Assembly: GCA_963809765.1 (NCBI GenBank)
Contig: CAWEKT010000001.1
Location: forward strand, 1,302,001 to 1,366,000
DNA: 64,000 nucleotides
Reading direction: 5' to 3'
From: JACVRM01 sp963809765
Lineage (GTDB): Bacteria; Actinomycetota; Thermoleophilia; Gaiellales; Gaiellaceae
Positions 55,452 through 64,000 of the stretch are shown one piece after another. A program made the position numbers and the translations under genes. The notes beneath the pieces were generated by a model. The model searched no databases. It saw only the letters and a list, made by a program, of their open reading frames with translations, and had not been told where the DNA came from. The stretch's first letter is position 1. Each line of letters starts with the position of its first letter.

Positions 55452-57418
55452 CTAGAGCGGCAGCTGCCCGAAGTCCGCGAGCGCTCGCAGCGCGTCGCGA
55501 ACGTCCACGAGCAGCCGTAGCCGGTTCGCGCGCACGGCCGAGTCCTCGGCCATGACGAGCACCTCGTCGAAGAAACGCGCCAGCGGCGGCCCCAGCTCCG
55601 CGGCTGCACCCAGCGCCCCCGCGTAGTCCTGCGCGGGCAGCCGCGCACCGAGCTCCGCCTCCACACGCTCGAGCGCCGCCGCCACCTCGCTCTCGGCCTC
55701 GTCCGCGAAGAGCGATCGGTCGAGAGACGCCGCCACATCGTCCGCCCGCCCGCCGAGGCGATCGGCGCGGGAGTACACCGTGTGCAGCGCCTCGAGCTGC
55801 TGCCGGTCGGCGGCGGCGAGCGCGAGCGCGAGCCGGGCGACTCCTCCGAGCTCGCGGACGGCCGCCGAGCCGCGCGCAGCGCGCACGAACTCCACGGGCA
55901 CGTCGAGGAGGCTCTCGAGCCGCTCGCCCACGAAGTCGACCACCTCCGCGCGGTCGAACTCCGGCACGACCTCGGCGCCCTGCTCCACCAGCAGCTTGTG
56001 GCTCAGAGCCACGAGCTCGTCGAGCTCCAGCTGCAGCCCGCCCTCGTGCGCCAGACGGCAGAGGCCGATCGCCGCGCGGCGCGAGCCGTAGGGGTCCCGG
56101 GACCCGGTCGGTCGCTGCCCGAGTGCGAAGGCGACGGTCAGGTTGTCGATCTTGTCCGCCGCCGCGAGCGCCTTCCCGGGCTCGGTCGAGGGCAGCGGGC
56201 CCCCGGCCGCGTCGGGCAGGTACTGCTCGTCGACGGCCGCCGCGACCGCCTCGGGGAAGCCGGCGTGACGGGCGTACTCGGCGCCGATCGAGCCCTCCAG
56301 CTCGGGGAACTCGCGCACGAGCTCTGCCGCCTGGTCGGCCTTGGCCAGCCTGGCGGCCTCGCGCGAGGCTTCGCCGCCGCCGAGCGCCTCGACCAGCCGC
56401 AGCAGCCGGTCGCGCTTGTCGGCGAACGTGCCCGCGCCGGTCCTGAAGACGATCGAGCCGAGCCGCGCTGCCAGCCCCTCGATCCCGACGGCGATGTCGC
56501 GGTCGAAGGTGAAGGCGGCGTCGTCGAGCCGGCCCTCGAGCACGCGCACGTGGCCGGCGCGGACGACGTCCGGCTCGCCCGCGTTCGCGACGATCGCGAA
56601 GCGCGCGCCGCCGAGCGGGAAGTAGCGCTGGTGCGCCTGCATGGCGGTCACGACCACCTGCTGGGGCAGCTCGAGAAAGCGCTCGGAGAACTCGCCCTCG
56701 AGCACGGTCGGCGCCTCCACCAGGTGCACGACCTCGGCCAGCTTGCCGCCCGGGTCGGACCAGTCGCCGAGCGCGTCGAGCGCGGTGACGATCGCGTCGC
56801 GGCGCGCTTCGGCGTCGGGCTCGACGCCGGCGGCTCGCAGCCGCTCCTCGTACCCGGCCGCCGACTCGATCTCGACCGCCTCCGGGTGCGTCCAGCGATG
56901 GCCGTACGACTCGCTGCCCGACTCGAGCTCACCGAGCGAGACGCGAAGCGTCTCCTCCCCCGCTTCGCGCAGAGCCAGCGGACCGGCCGCGCGAAGCGGA
57001 AACCGTCGTCGCGCCAGCGCATCGACTTGGTGAAGGCGAGGCCGCGCACGAGCTGCTCGAGCCGCTCGGGCAGCACCTCGGAGATCGCCTGTCCCGGGAC
57101 GCGCGCCCAGACGTGGCCGTCCCGCCGCTCGAGCGCGTCGACCGTGACGCCCGCGCCGCGCGCGAACCCTTCCGCTGCCTTCGTCGGCTTGCCGTCGTCG
57201 CCGAAGGCAATGCGCTCGGCCGGGCCGCGGCGCACCTCCTCCTCGCCGCCCTCCGGCAGGTCGTCGATCCTGACCGCCAGCCGCCGCGGGCCGATGAAGA
57301 GCGCGTCCGGCTCGCTGCCGAGCAGCGTGCGGCAGAGCTCCGGCAGCTGTGCACCGGCCTCGCGGCAGGCGAGCGCAGGCAGCTCCTCGCACCCGATCTC
57401 GAACAGCAGCTCAGGCAC
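55452..57418 (-). CDS. glyS: Glycine-tRNA ligase beta subunit, one frame break
   Basis: tRNA-binding and editing-like subunit of the bacterial alpha2beta2 GlyRS. It starts VPELLFEIGCEELPA, with GPRRLAVRIDDLPEG, GFRFARPVRWLCA, then after a frame break near 56970 EAPTVLEGEFSERFLELP, TAMQAHQRYFPLGG, FRTGAGTFADKRDRL, AKADQAAELVREFPELEGS and ADKIDNLTVAFALGQRPTGS, with a C-terminal anticodon-binding domain. About 655 residues, near family length. The GTG overlaps the end of glyQ by 8 bp; a TTG at 57427 is an alternative. The stop is 4 bp from the converging secreted gene. Confidence 0.95.
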
Positions 57419-58292
57419 CGACGGCAACCTCCTCGCGGTCCGGCGCGAACTTCGCCAGGTATGCCTGCGCGACCCGCCGCGTCAGCGTGCGCACCCGGCC
57501 GATGTAGGCCGCCCGCTCGCTCACCGAGATCGCGCCGCGCGCGTCGAGGAGGTTGAAGATGTGCGAGCACTTCAGCACCTGGTCGTAGGCCGGGAGCGGC
57601 AGCTCTCGCTCGACGAGGTGCGCGCACTCGGCGGTGTGCTCCTCGAAGCGCCGCGTGAGCACGTCCACGGGCGCCTCCTCGAAGTTGTACGCCGACCACT
57701 GGCGCTCGGCCTCCAGGTAGACGTCGCCCCAGGTCACACCGGGTACCCACTCGAGGTCGAGTGCCGAGTCCTTGCCCTGGATGAACATCGCCAGCCGCTC
57801 GAGCCCGTACGTGATCTCCGCGGGCACGAGGTCGACGTCGAGGCCCGCCAGCTGCTGGAAGTACGTGAACTGGGTGACCTCCATGCCGTCGAGCCAGACC
57901 TCCCAGCCGAGCCCCCAGGCGCCCATCGTCGCCTGCTCCCAGTCGTCCTCGACGAGCCGCGGGTCGTGCCGCTCGAGCTCGATCCCGATCGCCCGCAGCG
58001 AGTCGAAGTAGAGGTCGAGCACGTCCTCGGGCGCCGGCTTGAGGATCACCTGGTACTGGAAGTAGTGCTGGAAGCGATACGGGTTCTCGCCGTAACGGCC
58101 GTCCGTCGGGCGGATGACCGGCTCGACGTACGCGGCGCGCCACGGGTCGGGCCCGAGACAGCGGAGGAAGGTGGCGGGATTCGCCGTGCCCGCACCGAGC
58201 TCCGTGTGGTACGGCTGCATCAGCACGCACCCGCGCTCGGCCCAGTAGCCCTCGAGCGCGCGGATCATCTCCTGGTAGTTGAGGGCCGCCAC
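57411..58292 (-). CDS. glyQ: Glycine-tRNA ligase alpha subunit
   Basis: Catalytic subunit charging tRNA-Gly. The ~293 residues include LNYQEMIRALEGYWAERGC, LMQPYHTELGAGTANPATFL, EPVIRPTDGRYGENPYRFQH, FQYQVILKP, EDDWEQATMGAWGLGWEVW, MEVTQFTYFQQLAG and EITYGLERLAMFIQG, all conserved. The GTG at 58292 matches the family start; a TTG at 58304 adds four residues. Many other actinobacteria use the single-chain GlyRS instead, so glyQS is a useful lineage hint. Confidence 0.96.
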   Translation of the reverse strand: MAALNYQEMIRALEGYWAERGCVLMQPYHTELGAGTANPATFLRCLGPDPWRAAYVEPVIRPTDGRYGENPYRFQHYFQYQVILKPAPEDVLDLYFDSLRAIGIELERHDPRLVEDDWEQATMGAWGLGWEVWLDGMEVTQFTYFQQLAGLDVDLVPAEITYGLERLAMFIQGKDSALDLEWVPGVTWGDVYLEAERQWSAYNFEEAPVDVLTRRFEEHTAECAHLVERELPLPAYDQVLKCSHIFNLLDARGAISVSERAAYIGRVRTLTRRVAQAYLAKFAPDREEVAVGA

Positions 58293-58338
58293 GACTCCGG
58301 CCAATGCTACGCGGGGTCGCGGCGGGGCCGGGGACGCG

Positions 58339-59826
58339 CTACGAGGCGCCCTGAACGACGACCAGCGTCTTCCCGAAGGAGAAGCGCGCGGCGTCGGCGA
58401 GTGCGAGCGGATCGACCTGCCTCGCCCGATCGCTGCGCAGGACGACGACGGTGTACTCCGCCTTGTCCACCCGCCGCGACGGCGTGAAGCCCGGCGGGCT
58501 CCGGACTTCGATCTCCGGCTTGACGAACGCGCCGCCGCGGCTCCGCTTGCCCGCCATCGCGACGATCGCGATCTCCCGCACCGCGGGCCGGGCGGGGCAG
58601 GGCCTGCCGATCGGCTGGGTGACGGAGAGTGATCCGCCCGTGCCGCCGCCGCACGGGCGTGAGAGGCCGTCCAGGTACGGGGTCAGCGGCGAGCTGAGCG
58701 GCGTCACGACGACGACCGAGGCGTCCGGCCGGCCGCAACAACCGCGGCGGCTCCCCGCCAGTCGGTTCGCTGCAACGCGGGGTCGTTCACGACGGACACG
58801 ACCGCGATCAGCGAGATCGCGATCAGCACCGCGCCGGCCGCTCGCGTCCACGTCGTCCGGCTGAAGGCGGCCGCGACGACGAGTACCGCCGGCGCGATCG
58901 CGCCGACCACGTACAGGGAGTTGAAGTAGTCCGCGCCGAGTGCCGCCAGCAGCACGGGCGTCACGACCCCCGCCGCAGCGACCGACCCGGCCAGGAGCAA
59001 CGTCCGCGCCTGCTGGCGGGGAAACGTGAGCACCAGGCCGGCGAACGCCACGGCGACGCACGCGGCGGCCGCTACCGCGAGACCCGTCTCCTGCCAGGCG
59101 TCGAAGCCGATCAGGAACTCCTTCGGAACTCGCAGCGCCCGCGAGACGAGCGAGAGGTCGCGAAAGGCGTACGCCGGCTTGCGCTCGTCGACGGCGAGCG
59201 GGATCAGCGCCACGCCGACGGCGGCGACAGCCGCGACAGCGGCGATCGTGCGCCGGTCCCGCCGCTCGCGGAGAAGAAACAGCCGCCTGCGCGGCGACGA
59301 GGAAGGCGGCGTAGTAGTGGGTCAGCAGCGCGGCCGCCGAGACGATCGCCCAGAGAGTGAGCGCTCGCCACGACGCCCGCTCCATCGCCCGCAGGAAGAA
59401 GTGGACGCCGAGCGCCGAGAGCAGCACCAGCAGCGCGTAGCTCCGCGCCTCCTGCGAGAGCCAGACGAGGAACGGGTTGACGGCGACGAGCGCGCCTGCC
59501 CAGATCCCCGCCTCCGGCCCGAGCCGCTCGCGGGCAGTCCAGAAGGCGACGGCGACGGTGGCCGTGCCGCAGAGGGCCGAGAACGAGCGGAGGCCGACCT
59601 CGCCCGCCCCGAACAGCTGCGTCCAGGCCCAGGCGAGGACGTAGTAGAGGTGCGGCGTGGACTCGGTCTCGGGGACGAGCTCGACCATGTCGAGGAAGGA
59701 CTGGCGGACGATCTGCACCGTGAAGGCCTCGTCGAGCCAGAAGCTCTGCAGATCCAGAGTCGCGAACCGAAGCAGGCCGCCGACTGCGACGAGCGCCGCC
59801 GAAATGCCAAGGTCGCGTCTCCCCAT
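58339..59826 (-). CDS. GT39/ArnT-like membrane glycosyltransferase, two frame breaks
   Basis: A ~495-residue polytopic protein of the GT-C class. The N-terminal loop has FWLDEAFTVQIV, where the acidic Asp-Glu of the catalytic first loop is visible, then TPHLYYVLAWAWTQLFGAGE and VWLSQEARSYALLVLLSALG, followed by LLTHYYAAFLVAAQA. After frame breaks near 59280 and 58735 come FLIGFDAWQETGLAVAAAAC, FNSLYVVGAIAPAVLVVAAA and a soluble C-terminus ending FSFGKTLVVVQGAS. It probably transfers sugar from a polyprenyl carrier outside the membrane. Acceptor unknown. Confidence 0.82.
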   Translation of the reverse strand: MGRRDLGISAALVAVGGLLRFATLDLQSFWLDEAFTVQIVRQSFLDMVELVPETESTPHLYYVLAWAWTQLFGAGEVGLRSFSALCGTATVAVAFWTARERLGPEAGIWAGALVAVNPFLVWLSQEARSYALLVLLSALGVHFFLRAMERASWRALTLWAIVSAAALLTHYYAAFLVAAQAAVSSPRAAGPAHDRRCRGCRRRRRGADPARRRRAQAGVRLSRPLARLAGAASSEGVPDRLRRLAGDGSRGSGRRVRRRGVRRPGAHVSPPAGADVAPGRVGRCGGGRDARAAGGTRRGLLQLPVRGRRDRAGGTRRRGRLQPDDVDASGRRGADRDLADRGRVRRERPRVAANRLAGSRRGCCGRPDASVVVVTPLSSPLTPYLDGLSRPCGGGTGGSLSVTQPIGRPCPARPAVREIAIVAMAGKRSRGGAFVKPEIEVRSPPGFTPSRRVDKAEYTVVVLRSDRARQVDPLALADAARFSFGKTLVVVQGAS

Positions 59827-59850
59827 GCGCTGAGTCTGACCGCGAGCCGA

Positions 59851-59886
59851 AGGGTCTGTCCCCGCAGGGGCCTGACCCGATCAGTT
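59851..59886. repeat. REP-like palindrome
   Basis: AGGGTCTGTCCCC, GCA, GGGGCCTGACCCGATCAGTTCG. It is the reverse-orientation form of the repeat at 37042, located between the divergent GT39-like and esterase genes. Confidence 0.65.
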
Positions 59887-59911
59887 CGACCAGCCGAGTA
59901 GCCTCAGCCGT

Positions 59912-60947
59912 GTGAAGCCGTGGTCACGAGACCTCACGGGACGCCTGGACGAGCACGTCTTCGTCAGCGAGGCGCTACGCGACAACCCGCTCGGCGATCC
60001 GCACGAGCGGCCGCTGTGGGTCTACGTGCCGCCCGGCTACGACGACGAGCCCGACCGCCGCTACCCCGTGATCGTCGTCATCCAGGGCTACACGGGCCAG
60101 CTCGACATGTGGCGCAACCGCACCGCGTTCCGGCCCAACGTGTCGAGCTGACCGACGAGCTGTTCGCCGACGACGACGTTCCGCCGGCGCTCGTCGTCTA
60201 CGTCGACGCGTGGACGTCGTACGGCGGCAGCCAGTTCCTCGACTCGCCCGGAACCGGCCGCTACCACACCTACCTCTGCGACGAGGTCGTGCCCTGGGTC
60301 GACGAGCACTACCGCACGCTCGCCGCACGCGAGCACCGCGGCATCGCCGGCAAGTCGAGCGGCGGCTACGGCGCGATGGTCACGGCCGATGCTGCGGCCC
60401 GACCTCTTCGGCGGCTTCGCCACGCACGCGGGCGACTCGCTCTTCGAGGTCTGCTACCCGCGGGACTTCGAGGTGGCCGCGCGGACGCTGCGCGACCTCT
60501 ACGACGGCTCGTACGAGCGCTTCTGGGAGGACTTCCGCTCCCGCCCTGCCTGGACGCGGCCCGGCGACGCGCAGCTCGTCAGAGGCCTGGGGATGCGCGG
60601 CTGCGTACTCGGCCGACCCGGACGGCACGGTGCAGCTCCCGTTCGACCCGTCCACGGGCCGCGCCGCGTCCGGAGATCTGGGAGCGCTGGCTGGCCTGGG
60701 ACCCCGTGCGCATGGCACCGACGACACGCCGACGCCCTGCGCTCGATGCGCGCGATCTGGATCGACGCCGGCACCCGTGACGAGTACTTCCTCGACCTCG
60801 GCGCCGAGGCGTTCCGCCAGGAGCTCGAAACGCTCGGTGTCGACGCCGCTCGTCGTCCACTTCGAGCTCTTCGACGCGACCCACGCGCAGATCGAGTACC
60901 GGTATCCGCTCGCCCTCCGCTACCTGTCCGAACGGCTAGCCGCTTAG
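59912..60947 (+). CDS. Esterase D/enterochelin-esterase-like alpha/beta hydrolase, frame breaks
   Basis: Starts at a GTG: VKPWSRDLTGRLDEHVFVSEA, RPLWVYVPPGYDDEPDRRYP and VIVVIQGYTGQLDMW are in one frame. A break near 60140 leads to VELTDELFADDDVPPALVVY, YHTYLCDEVVPWVDEHYRTL and the nucleophile elbow GIAGKSSGGYGA. Further breaks near 60395, 60600-60720 and 60845 separate PDLFGGFATHAGDSLFEV, DAGTRDEYFLDLGAEAF and VVHFELFDATHAQIEYRYPL with the terminal catalytic His. The fold and triad are clear. Substrate unknown. Confidence 0.82.
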
Positions 60948-61006
60948 GCTGTCCAGGTGGACTGGGGTGGTCACCCCGCGCACAATGAGCAAGGGGTGCG
61001 GGAACA

Positions 61007-64000
61007 GTGATCGATCTCTACATCGGTGAGCGCATTCGGGAGGCCCGCCGGGCCTGCTCGATGACGCAGATGCAGCTCGCGCGGGCGGTCGGAGTCCCGA
61101 TGGGGACGATCGAGCGCCTGGAGACCGGCGAGACGGATCCCACGCCCTACCTCGAGCGCCTCTCGGAGGCGACCGAGGTGAGCGTCGCCTGGCTGCTCGG
61201 CTCCGGCGTCGGCGACGAGGCCGGCGCCTACCTCGAAGCGGCCCAGGCGACATCGGCGCGGGGGCTGGAGCTCGACCGCCTCGAGCAGCAGCTCGAGCAA
61301 GCTTCGACCGACGCAGACGCAAGGCTCGCGGCGGCTCAGAAGGCGGAGGACGAAAGCCGTACCCTCGCTGAAGAGATCGCCGAGCGGGAGCGCGTCCTCT
61401 TCGAGCGCGCTGCTCGGTTCGAAGCCGTGGCCGAGGCGCAGCAGAACGCCGCGAAGACGCTGGAGGCGCGGACCGAGGGGCTCGGCGAGCGCGAACGCGC
61501 GCTCGAGACCGCCGAGCAGGAGCTCGCCGATGCGCGGGCTCAGCTCGACGAGCAGGACGGGCGCGTCGCCGCCGCGCAGCAGAGCCAGCAGGAGACGGCC
61601 GACGACCTCGCGGCACGACAGGCCGAGCTCGAGCGACGGCTCGGCGATGTGGCCGAGCGCGAGGCGAGCCTTGCGACTCTCGACGCGCGCGAGGCGGCGC
61701 TCGCAGCCGAGGCAGCCGCGGTGGCCGCGCGGAGCAGCGAGCTACGCGACGTCGAAGAACAGGTTCTGGAACTCGACCGCCGCCGGCACGACGTCGAAGT
61801 TGCCGAAGCCCGGCTCGCCGAGCGCGAGCACGCGGGATCGAACCTGCCGAGACCGCACTGACCGCGCGCGAAGAGACACTGGCTCGGCGCGAGCAGGAGC
61901 ACGCGACCAGGGCCGAGCACGTCGCCTCGGAGAGCGACCGGCTCGAGCGAGAGGCGACCCGGATCGCGGAGGCCACCGCCGCGCTCGAGCCGGAGCGCGC
62001 ACGTCTCGATCAGCTCGGCGAGAGCCTGGGGGCGCTCGAGACGGAGTTGCAGCAGCGCCTGGAAACCGTTGCCGCGCGGGAGACGCAGGTGGCGTCGCTC
62101 GCCGAGGAGCTGGAGCAGCGTGCGCGAGTCGCTACGGAAGCTCACGCGGTCCTCGAGGCGCGGGCAGAAGAGCTAGGCACGCGTGCGCGAGAGCTCGACG
62201 CGCAGGAAGCGACCCTCGAGCGGCGCGAGCGCGCGGTCGCGCACGCGGATGGAGAGCTCTCGTCTGCAGCGATCACACGTCGAGGCGGGCCTTGCTGCGC
62301 TCGCGGCGCAGCAGGCTGCTGCCGCGACCAGGAAGGAGCGGCTTTCCACGCTGCGCGCAGAGCTCGAACGCCGGCGGAAGCAGCTCACCTCGACCACTGA
62401 GGAGCTCTCCGAGCGCGAGCACGCGGCCGCGGTCCGGGAAGCCGAGCTTGCCACCAAGGAGTCTGGCCTCGCGGAATCGGCCCAGAAGCTTGACGCGCAG
62501 GCGGTGGACCTCGCGCGGCGCGAGCAGGCCGTCGCCGTCGAGACGGATCGGCTCCGCGAGGGCGAGCAGGCGGCGATCGACCGCGCCACCGAGCTCGAGG
62601 CGAAGGAGACGGATCTGACCGAGCGCCTGGCGAGCCTGAGCGAGTCTGAGGCCGCCTTCGAGGCACGAGCCGCCCAGCTCGACGGTCAACGTCAGGAGCT
62701 CGAGAATCGCGCATACCGGCTGAGCGTCACACAGGCGGACGTACGGCGCCGCACGGTCGAGCTGGAGGAGGCCGAACAGGCCCTGGACGCCCGCACGGCC
62801 GCGCTCGAGCAAGCCCAGGCCGCATTGGACACCCGCGCCGGCGAGCTCGAGCGTCGCGAGTCGGACGTCGCCGCGCGGGACGAGCAGCTCGCCGCCGCCG
62901 AGCGCGCCACGCGTAAGTCACTGGCCGAGCTTGAACAGCAGCAGACTGCGCTCGCCGGCGACCTGGAAAGGGCTCAGACGCGTCGCTCGCGGCTCTCCGC
63001 ACTTCGCATCGCGCTCCATGACCGCGCGGCGACGCTCGCCCAGCAGCGCGAGCGGCTCGCCGGCCAGGAGCGCAACGTGGCCCAGCGTGAGGAGCAGGCC
63101 GCCGCCGCCGCGGCCGCGCTCGAAGAAGCCCAAGCCGCATTGGACGCCCGGGCCGGCGACCTCGAGCGTCGCGAGTCGGACGTCGCCGCGCGGGACGAGC
63201 AGCTCACCGCCGCCGAGCGCGCGACGCGTAAGTCACTGGCTGAGCTTGAACGGCAGCAGACTGCGCTCGCCGGCGACCTGGAGAGGGCTCAGACGCGTCG
63301 CTCGCGGCTCTCCGCACTTCGCAGCGCGCTCCGTGACCGCGCGGCCACGCTCGCCGAGCAGCGCGAGCGGCTGGCCGACCAGGAGCGCAGCGTGGCCGAG
63401 CGGGAGCAGCGGCGACCGCCGCTCGAGGACGCACTGCACGCAGCGGGAGACGACCGCAGAGGCACGTGAGACCCGGCTCACGGTGGCTGAGGGCGAGCTC
63501 GCTGCACAAGGTGGGGCACACACGGAGGCGGCAGAAGCTCTCGCTGCCGACCGTGCGCGCGTGGACACCGCCGCCGCGGACGCCGCACGACTGGCCGAGG
63601 AAGCTCGGCGTGACCAGGCTGCGATCGAGCAGGAGCGGTGCGCATCGAGCAGCGGGAGGCGGGTATCGCGGAACGCGAGGCACGGCTTGCGGCACAGACG
63701 AGCGAGCTCGAGGCGCGGGAGCAGGCGCTCGCCGGACGCCGTGCCGACCTGGAGCGCCGCGAGGCCGACGTCGCCGAACAGCTGCCCGGTGATCGCGACG
63801 CTCAAACAGCGGCAGCGGCACCTCTCGCGGCAGGAGGACAGGCTCGAGCGCTCGCTGAAGCGGGCCGAGGAGGCCGACGAGAAGCGGGCACGGCGCGCGC
63901 AGGAGCTCGCCGAGGCGGAGAAGCGCCTCGTCGAGCAGCTCACGAGCCTCGACGCGCAGCGTGAGGAGCTCGGACGGCGGCAGACCGCATTGAGGGACGA
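61007..64000 (+). CDS. XRE-family HTH fused to a giant coiled-coil protein; partial, frame breaks
   Basis: From a GTG start the first ~65 residues are a Cro/C1-type DNA-binding domain: IGERIREARRACSMTQMQLA, VGVPMGTIERLETGETDP, LSEATEVSVAWLLG. After that everything visible is heptad-rich Ala/Glu/Arg/Leu coiled coil for about 900 residues, with no Pro or Cys clusters, running past the window end. Frame breaks near 61829, 62250, 63450 and 63640 interrupt an otherwise unbroken pattern. A 105-residue segment is repeated in tandem (see 62811). Unrecognised as a family; it could be a nucleoid- or cytoskeleton-linked scaffold, but this is inference. Confidence 0.75.
62811..63420 (+). repeat. 315-bp tandem duplication within the coiled-coil gene
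   Basis: Blocks such as GAGCGTCGCGAGTCGGACGT recur 315 bp apart (62849 and 63164), and the downstream segments ATRKSLAELEQQQTALAGDL and RAQTRRSRLSALR recur in order. The period is an exact multiple of three (105 codons) and of the heptad (15 x 7), so duplication kept the coiled-coil register. Confidence 0.8.

Noticed and set aside
55782..58487. 901-codon plus-strand open frame opposite glyS/glyQ
   Set aside because: glyS and glyQ are clear; the opposite frame has no motif and skewed composition.

Overview
The window is very GC-rich and gene-dense. Most genes overlap their neighbours by 4 bp (ATGA, GTGA or TTGA), and GTG or TTG starts are common. Gene content points to an Actinomycetota chromosome, most plausibly class Thermoleophilia: a cca-pgeF-yggS-sepF-yggT-divIVA-lspA-rluD string, a LexA-boxed imuB/dnaE2 cassette, MurA with Asp at the catalytic Cys position, and two-subunit glyQS. 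The lineage is an inference from gene content; there is no rRNA or marker alignment. I found no tRNA, rRNA or CRISPR array.

Layout. 0-3 kb: a frameshifted phosphotransferase, an alpha/beta hydrolase and a subtilisin-inhibitor-like lipoprotein, among intergenic repeats. 3-6.2 kb (minus): rpsB-tsf-pyrH-frr translation operon. 6.4-7.4 kb: GGDEF protein. 7.4-13.9 kb (minus): cell-division and envelope operon. 14.1-16.4 kb: ridA, a degenerate HisB-like protein and murA. 16.5-20.5 kb: HD, VOC, TPR, class V aminotransferase, EEP phosphatase and a small unknown. 20.6-21.8 kb: secreted subtilase with a hairpin terminator. 21.8-27.05 kb (minus): SOS mutagenesis cassette imuB-DUF6504-dnaE2, with two LexA boxes; dnaE2 carries a hairpin-repeat insertion with an in-frame stop. 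27.1-30.1 kb: adenylate cyclase/ATPase/TPR regulator. 30.1-33.4 kb: glycosyltransferase, photolyase and DUF3467 genes bracketed by two inverted copies of a ~170-bp MITE-like element. 33.4-37 kb: comB, rhomboid protease, nucleotidyltransferase and GNAT. 37-44.6 kb: ppdK, peptidase S51, a methyltransferase/kinase/LigD-polymerase/GNAT operon and a PPDK regulatory protein. 44.8-55.4 kb: secreted metalloprotease, then a surface-polysaccharide-like group (glycosyltransferase, bi-domain oxidoreductase, asparagine synthetase) and two paralogous secreted proteins. 55.4-59.8 kb: glyS, glyQ and a GT39-like membrane protein. 59.9-64 kb: an esterase, then an XRE-headed giant coiled-coil protein that runs off the end.

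Quality caveat. Many otherwise well-conserved genes carry single-base frame breaks (rpsB, sepF, cca, ppdK, glyS, dnaE2). The density rises sharply between about 46.2 and 55.3 kb. Because housekeeping genes are hit without other signs of decay, I read most of these as sequence errors from a long-read or low-coverage assembly rather than true pseudogenes. Affected genes are annotated over their whole inferred span.

Three families of intergenic repeats are visible: REP-like palindromes of the type GGGTCAGTCCCC..GGGGACAGACCC; a ~158-bp two-part element beginning GGGGCCAGG; and hairpin doublets with the core TTAGTGGC..GCCACTAA. Together with the MITE pair they account for most noncoding DNA in the window.
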